Assembly: GCA_934725345.1 (NCBI GenBank)
Contig: CAKVBG010000054.1
Location: 1 to 7,484 of the forward strand
DNA: 7,484 nucleotides
Reading direction: 5' to 3'
Source of the DNA: an uncultured Eubacteriales bacterium
GTDB lineage: Bacteria > Bacillota > Clostridia > Oscillospirales > Acutalibacteraceae
Shown here one piece after another: positions 5,890 to 7,484 of this stretch (the first letter of the stretch is position 1; every line of letters starts with the position of its first letter). The notes beneath the pieces are model-generated. The model saw nothing but the letters and a program-made list of their open reading frames with translations. It had not been told where the DNA came from and made no database searches. A program made the translations under genes and the position numbers.

Positions 5890-6072
5890 ATTTTTCGAAA
5901 ACGTATCAATTGGCTCATGTTTAATATTCCCCTTAAAAGAAGAAATACCCTAGGATTTCGTTTACTTTTATATATCAAAAATTTGGGAAGATTCCTTCAA
6001 GTAACAAAATTACAAAAATTCAAGTATATTAGAGGTATAGTGATAGAGGCTAGGGGAGTAGGTGGAATATGA

Positions 6073-6735
6073 GTGAAAATTACGTTTGCAATTGTGAGAA
6101 AGAGGAAATTTTTTTTTATTTTACTGGCCTTCTTTATACTGGCAATTCTACTTTTACATTTCCGCTTAAGGCCGGTTGTAAAAGATATTTCTATGGCTCG
6201 AGCAAGGATAGTCTCTGCGGATGCAATAAATGAAGCTATTTTAGAAGAACTTTCAGAGAATGCAGGACTTTACGAAGATATAGTCAGAATACAGAGAAAT
6301 GAAAAAGGAGAGATAACAGCAATACTATCTAATATGGAGAAAATAAATAAGCTTAAATCTAGAGTAGGGATAATAATCCAAAACAAATTTCTAGAGCTTA
6401 AAAGTAAAAATCTCAAAATACCTCTAGGAACTCTTTCAGGTATAGAAATTTTAAGCGGTCTTGGACCGGAGATTCCGATATGCATAAGTATGACGGGTAC
6501 TGTGATGACTGAATTTGAAAGTAATTTTAAATCTGCGGGAATTAATCAGACGATATATCAAATTTATCTGAATATAAACACGAGAATTTGTGCTATGGTT
6601 CCCGGGTGCACTTGCTCAGAAAATTTTAGTACTAACGCGTTGATATCTGAAACTGTAATTCTCGGAGTAGTTCCTAAGGTATACTCCAGTAGCGATAAAT
6701 TAAATATAAGTTCCCCCGAAGGAGAACTTAGCTAA
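6073..6735 (+). CDS. yunB: Sporulation protein YunB
   Basis: The protein has 220 residues and a GTG start preceded by GGAGTAGGTGG-like purines at about 6055-6065. An N-terminal signal anchor (about residues 11-30) follows MKITFAIVRKRK. Next comes LRPVVKDISMARAR, where relatives read LRP...EARA, and then AINEAILEEL. Conserved YunB segments follow: LKSRVGIIIQ, IPLGTLSGIEILSGLGPEIP, AGINQTIYQIYL, and SETVILGVVPKVY near the C-terminus. YunB is a sporulation protein made in the mother cell in Bacillus; its mechanism is not established. The order of conserved blocks and the length fit the family well. An ATG at 6069 is in another frame and does not give the protein. I found no convincing SigE or SigK promoter upstream. 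The gene is convergent with the LRR gene, with three bases between the stops. Confidence 0.92.
   Translation: MKITFAIVRKRKFFFILLAFFILAILLLHFRLRPVVKDISMARARIVSADAINEAILEELSENAGLYEDIVRIQRNEKGEITAILSNMEKINKLKSRVGIIIQNKFLELKSKNLKIPLGTLSGIEILSGLGPEIPICISMTGTVMTEFESNFKSAGINQTIYQIYLNINTRICAMVPGCTCSENFSTNALISETVILGVVPKVYSSSDKLNISSPEGELS
6697..6729 (-). terminator. Terminator of the LRR gene, inside the 3' end of yunB
   Basis: Read on the minus strand, AAGTTCTCC (6729-6721) pairs with GGGGAACTT (6716-6708), including one T-G pair. The loop is TTCG, closed by C-G, which is the very stable UUCG tetraloop. The AT-rich tract ATATTTAATTT follows. It lies 9 bases after the LRR stop. In the plus direction the stem has a C-A mismatch and is not followed by T, so it serves the minus strand. 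Confidence 0.7.
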
Positions 6736-6738
6736 AAA

Positions 6739-7484
6739 CTATATCTTAACAACTTTTAATTTCCCATCTATCACTAAGTCGTATGAAATGCAATCGCCTT
6801 CTAACTTACAAGATTTTGGTATAGTTATCTTCTTCAAATTTTTGCAATCTTTAAAAGCATTTTTGCCAAGCACAGTGCAATTTGGAAGTTCAATTTCTTC
6901 AAGATTTTCGCAGCCCTCAAATGCTGACTCTCCAATTGAAGTTAGATTAGGAGAATTAAAAATAGTAAGTTTTTTGCAATATTTAAAAGCAGCTTTACCA
7001 ATAGAATTGCAGTTAGGTAAATCTACACGCTTTAAAGCTGTACCATAAAATGCGCCTTCTCCTATTGAAACTACATTTGGCATCCTAACGTTTTCTAATG
7101 AGTTACAATTTTTAAATGCAAAATTTCCAATTTCTGTAGAAGCATCAAGAAGAGCAGTTGTTAGGGATGTACAGTTTTCACAGCAAGATTGTTTTGTCTC
7201 TTTGCATTTACTTAAATCTATTTTCTTGAGTGCCTTGCAGTTCATAAAGCACCTATTGTTAGTAGAAGTCAATTTAGGTATATTTATTGATTCCAAGTTT
7301 TCGCAATCTTCAAAAATCCCGCATAGCGTACGCCCGTCATTGTAGGTTAGAACCTCTGTAAAATTTGGTAAATCAAGAGTTTTAAGTGATTTGCATCCAC
7401 CAAATACTCCGGCACCTATTTTTTTGCATGATTGTAAATTTACCTCTTTTAACTTTTCGAAATTGGAAAGACTACCTCCGGTAA
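6739..7484 (-). CDS. BspA-type leucine-rich-repeat protein, C-terminal 248 residues, 5' end outside the window
   Basis: The frame is open from the right edge to the TAG at 6741-6739, and no start is needed inside the window. A TTG near 7296 lies within a repeat and is not a real start. The protein consists of repeats of about 23 residues of the LRR_5 (BspA/Treponema) type, with units such as LPNCNSIGKAAFKYCKKL and LTSIGESAFEGCENLEEI. Eight to ten units are visible; those around 7150-7260 are irregular. By hand count about 18 cysteines occur, mostly in the A-F-x-x-C positions. The C-terminus ends in a short non-repeat cap, LVIDGKLKVVKI, with no LPXTG or membrane anchor. Proteins of this type often sit at the cell surface and bind host or other proteins, but the N-terminus that would show secretion is missing. 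A UUCG-loop terminator follows. Confidence 0.88.
   Translation of the reverse strand, partial: TGGSLSNFEKLKEVNLQSCKKIGAGVFGGCKSLKTLDLPNFTEVLTYNDGRTLCGIFEDCENLESINIPKLTSTNNRCFMNCKALKKIDLSKCKETKQSCCENCTSLTTALLDASTEIGNFAFKNCNSLENVRMPNVVSIGEGAFYGTALKRVDLPNCNSIGKAAFKYCKKLTIFNSPNLTSIGESAFEGCENLEEIELPNCTVLGKNAFKDCKNLKKITIPKSCKLEGDCISYDLVIDGKLKVVKI

Noticed and set aside
5818..6072. Plus-strand ORF of 84 codons before yunB
   Set aside because: It overlaps the start of the YtxH-like gene on the other strand, has no ribosome site and is mixed basic-hydrophobic without family features.
5930..6072. SigE or SigK promoter for yunB
   Set aside because: No CATA-type -10 element at correct spacing was found; GTATATTAG near 6024 matches too poorly.
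6270..7048. Minus-strand ORF in yunB and plus-strand ORF in the LRR gene
   Set aside because: Both are opposite genes with clear family motifs and show none of their own.

Overview
The window looks like chromosomal DNA of an AT-rich, endospore-forming Firmicute, most probably a member of the Clostridia. Two sporulation genes are recognisable by sequence: spoIIIAA at the left edge and yunB near the right. Shine-Dalgarno sites are strong, and two promoters match the SigA consensus at TTGACA with 17-base spacers. A BspA-type leucine-rich-repeat (LRR) gene at the right edge is common in gut and other host-associated clostridia. Genus and species cannot be read from the sequence.

Layout. (1) Positions 1-784, minus strand: 5' part of spoIIIAA, running off the left edge. 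(2) Positions 785-967: a divergent control region with a good SigA-type promoter facing right and a possible SigE-like promoter facing left. (3) Positions 968-5175, plus strand: a probable transcription unit with an orphan solute-binding lipoprotein, a 163-residue unknown protein, a decayed gene (3021-3851) and a 440-residue lysine-rich helical protein. No ABC permease or ATPase is seen. (4) Positions 5185-5615: tRNA-Leu(UAA) and tRNA-Gly(CCC), each with its own promoter and intrinsic terminator. (5) Positions 5614-5838, minus strand: a small YtxH-like membrane protein with an unusual Cys/His-rich N-terminus. (6) Positions 6073-6735, plus strand: yunB. (7) Positions 6739-7484, minus strand: the C-terminal 248 residues of an LRR protein. 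Its likely terminator lies inside the last codons of the convergent yunB.

The least explained part is 2507-5175. The 163-residue protein, the decayed gene and the 440-residue protein resemble no family I can name. By eye they share small motifs: a Trp-basic motif near the N-terminus, a strand pair followed by a long helix, and a GY-x-I motif in two of the three. They may be diverged copies of one lineage-specific family, expressed together with an orphan lipoprotein. The middle member shows an uninterrupted coding signal through two in-frame stops and two probable frameshifts, so it appears to be recently inactivated. These relations are by-eye inferences that need a profile search.
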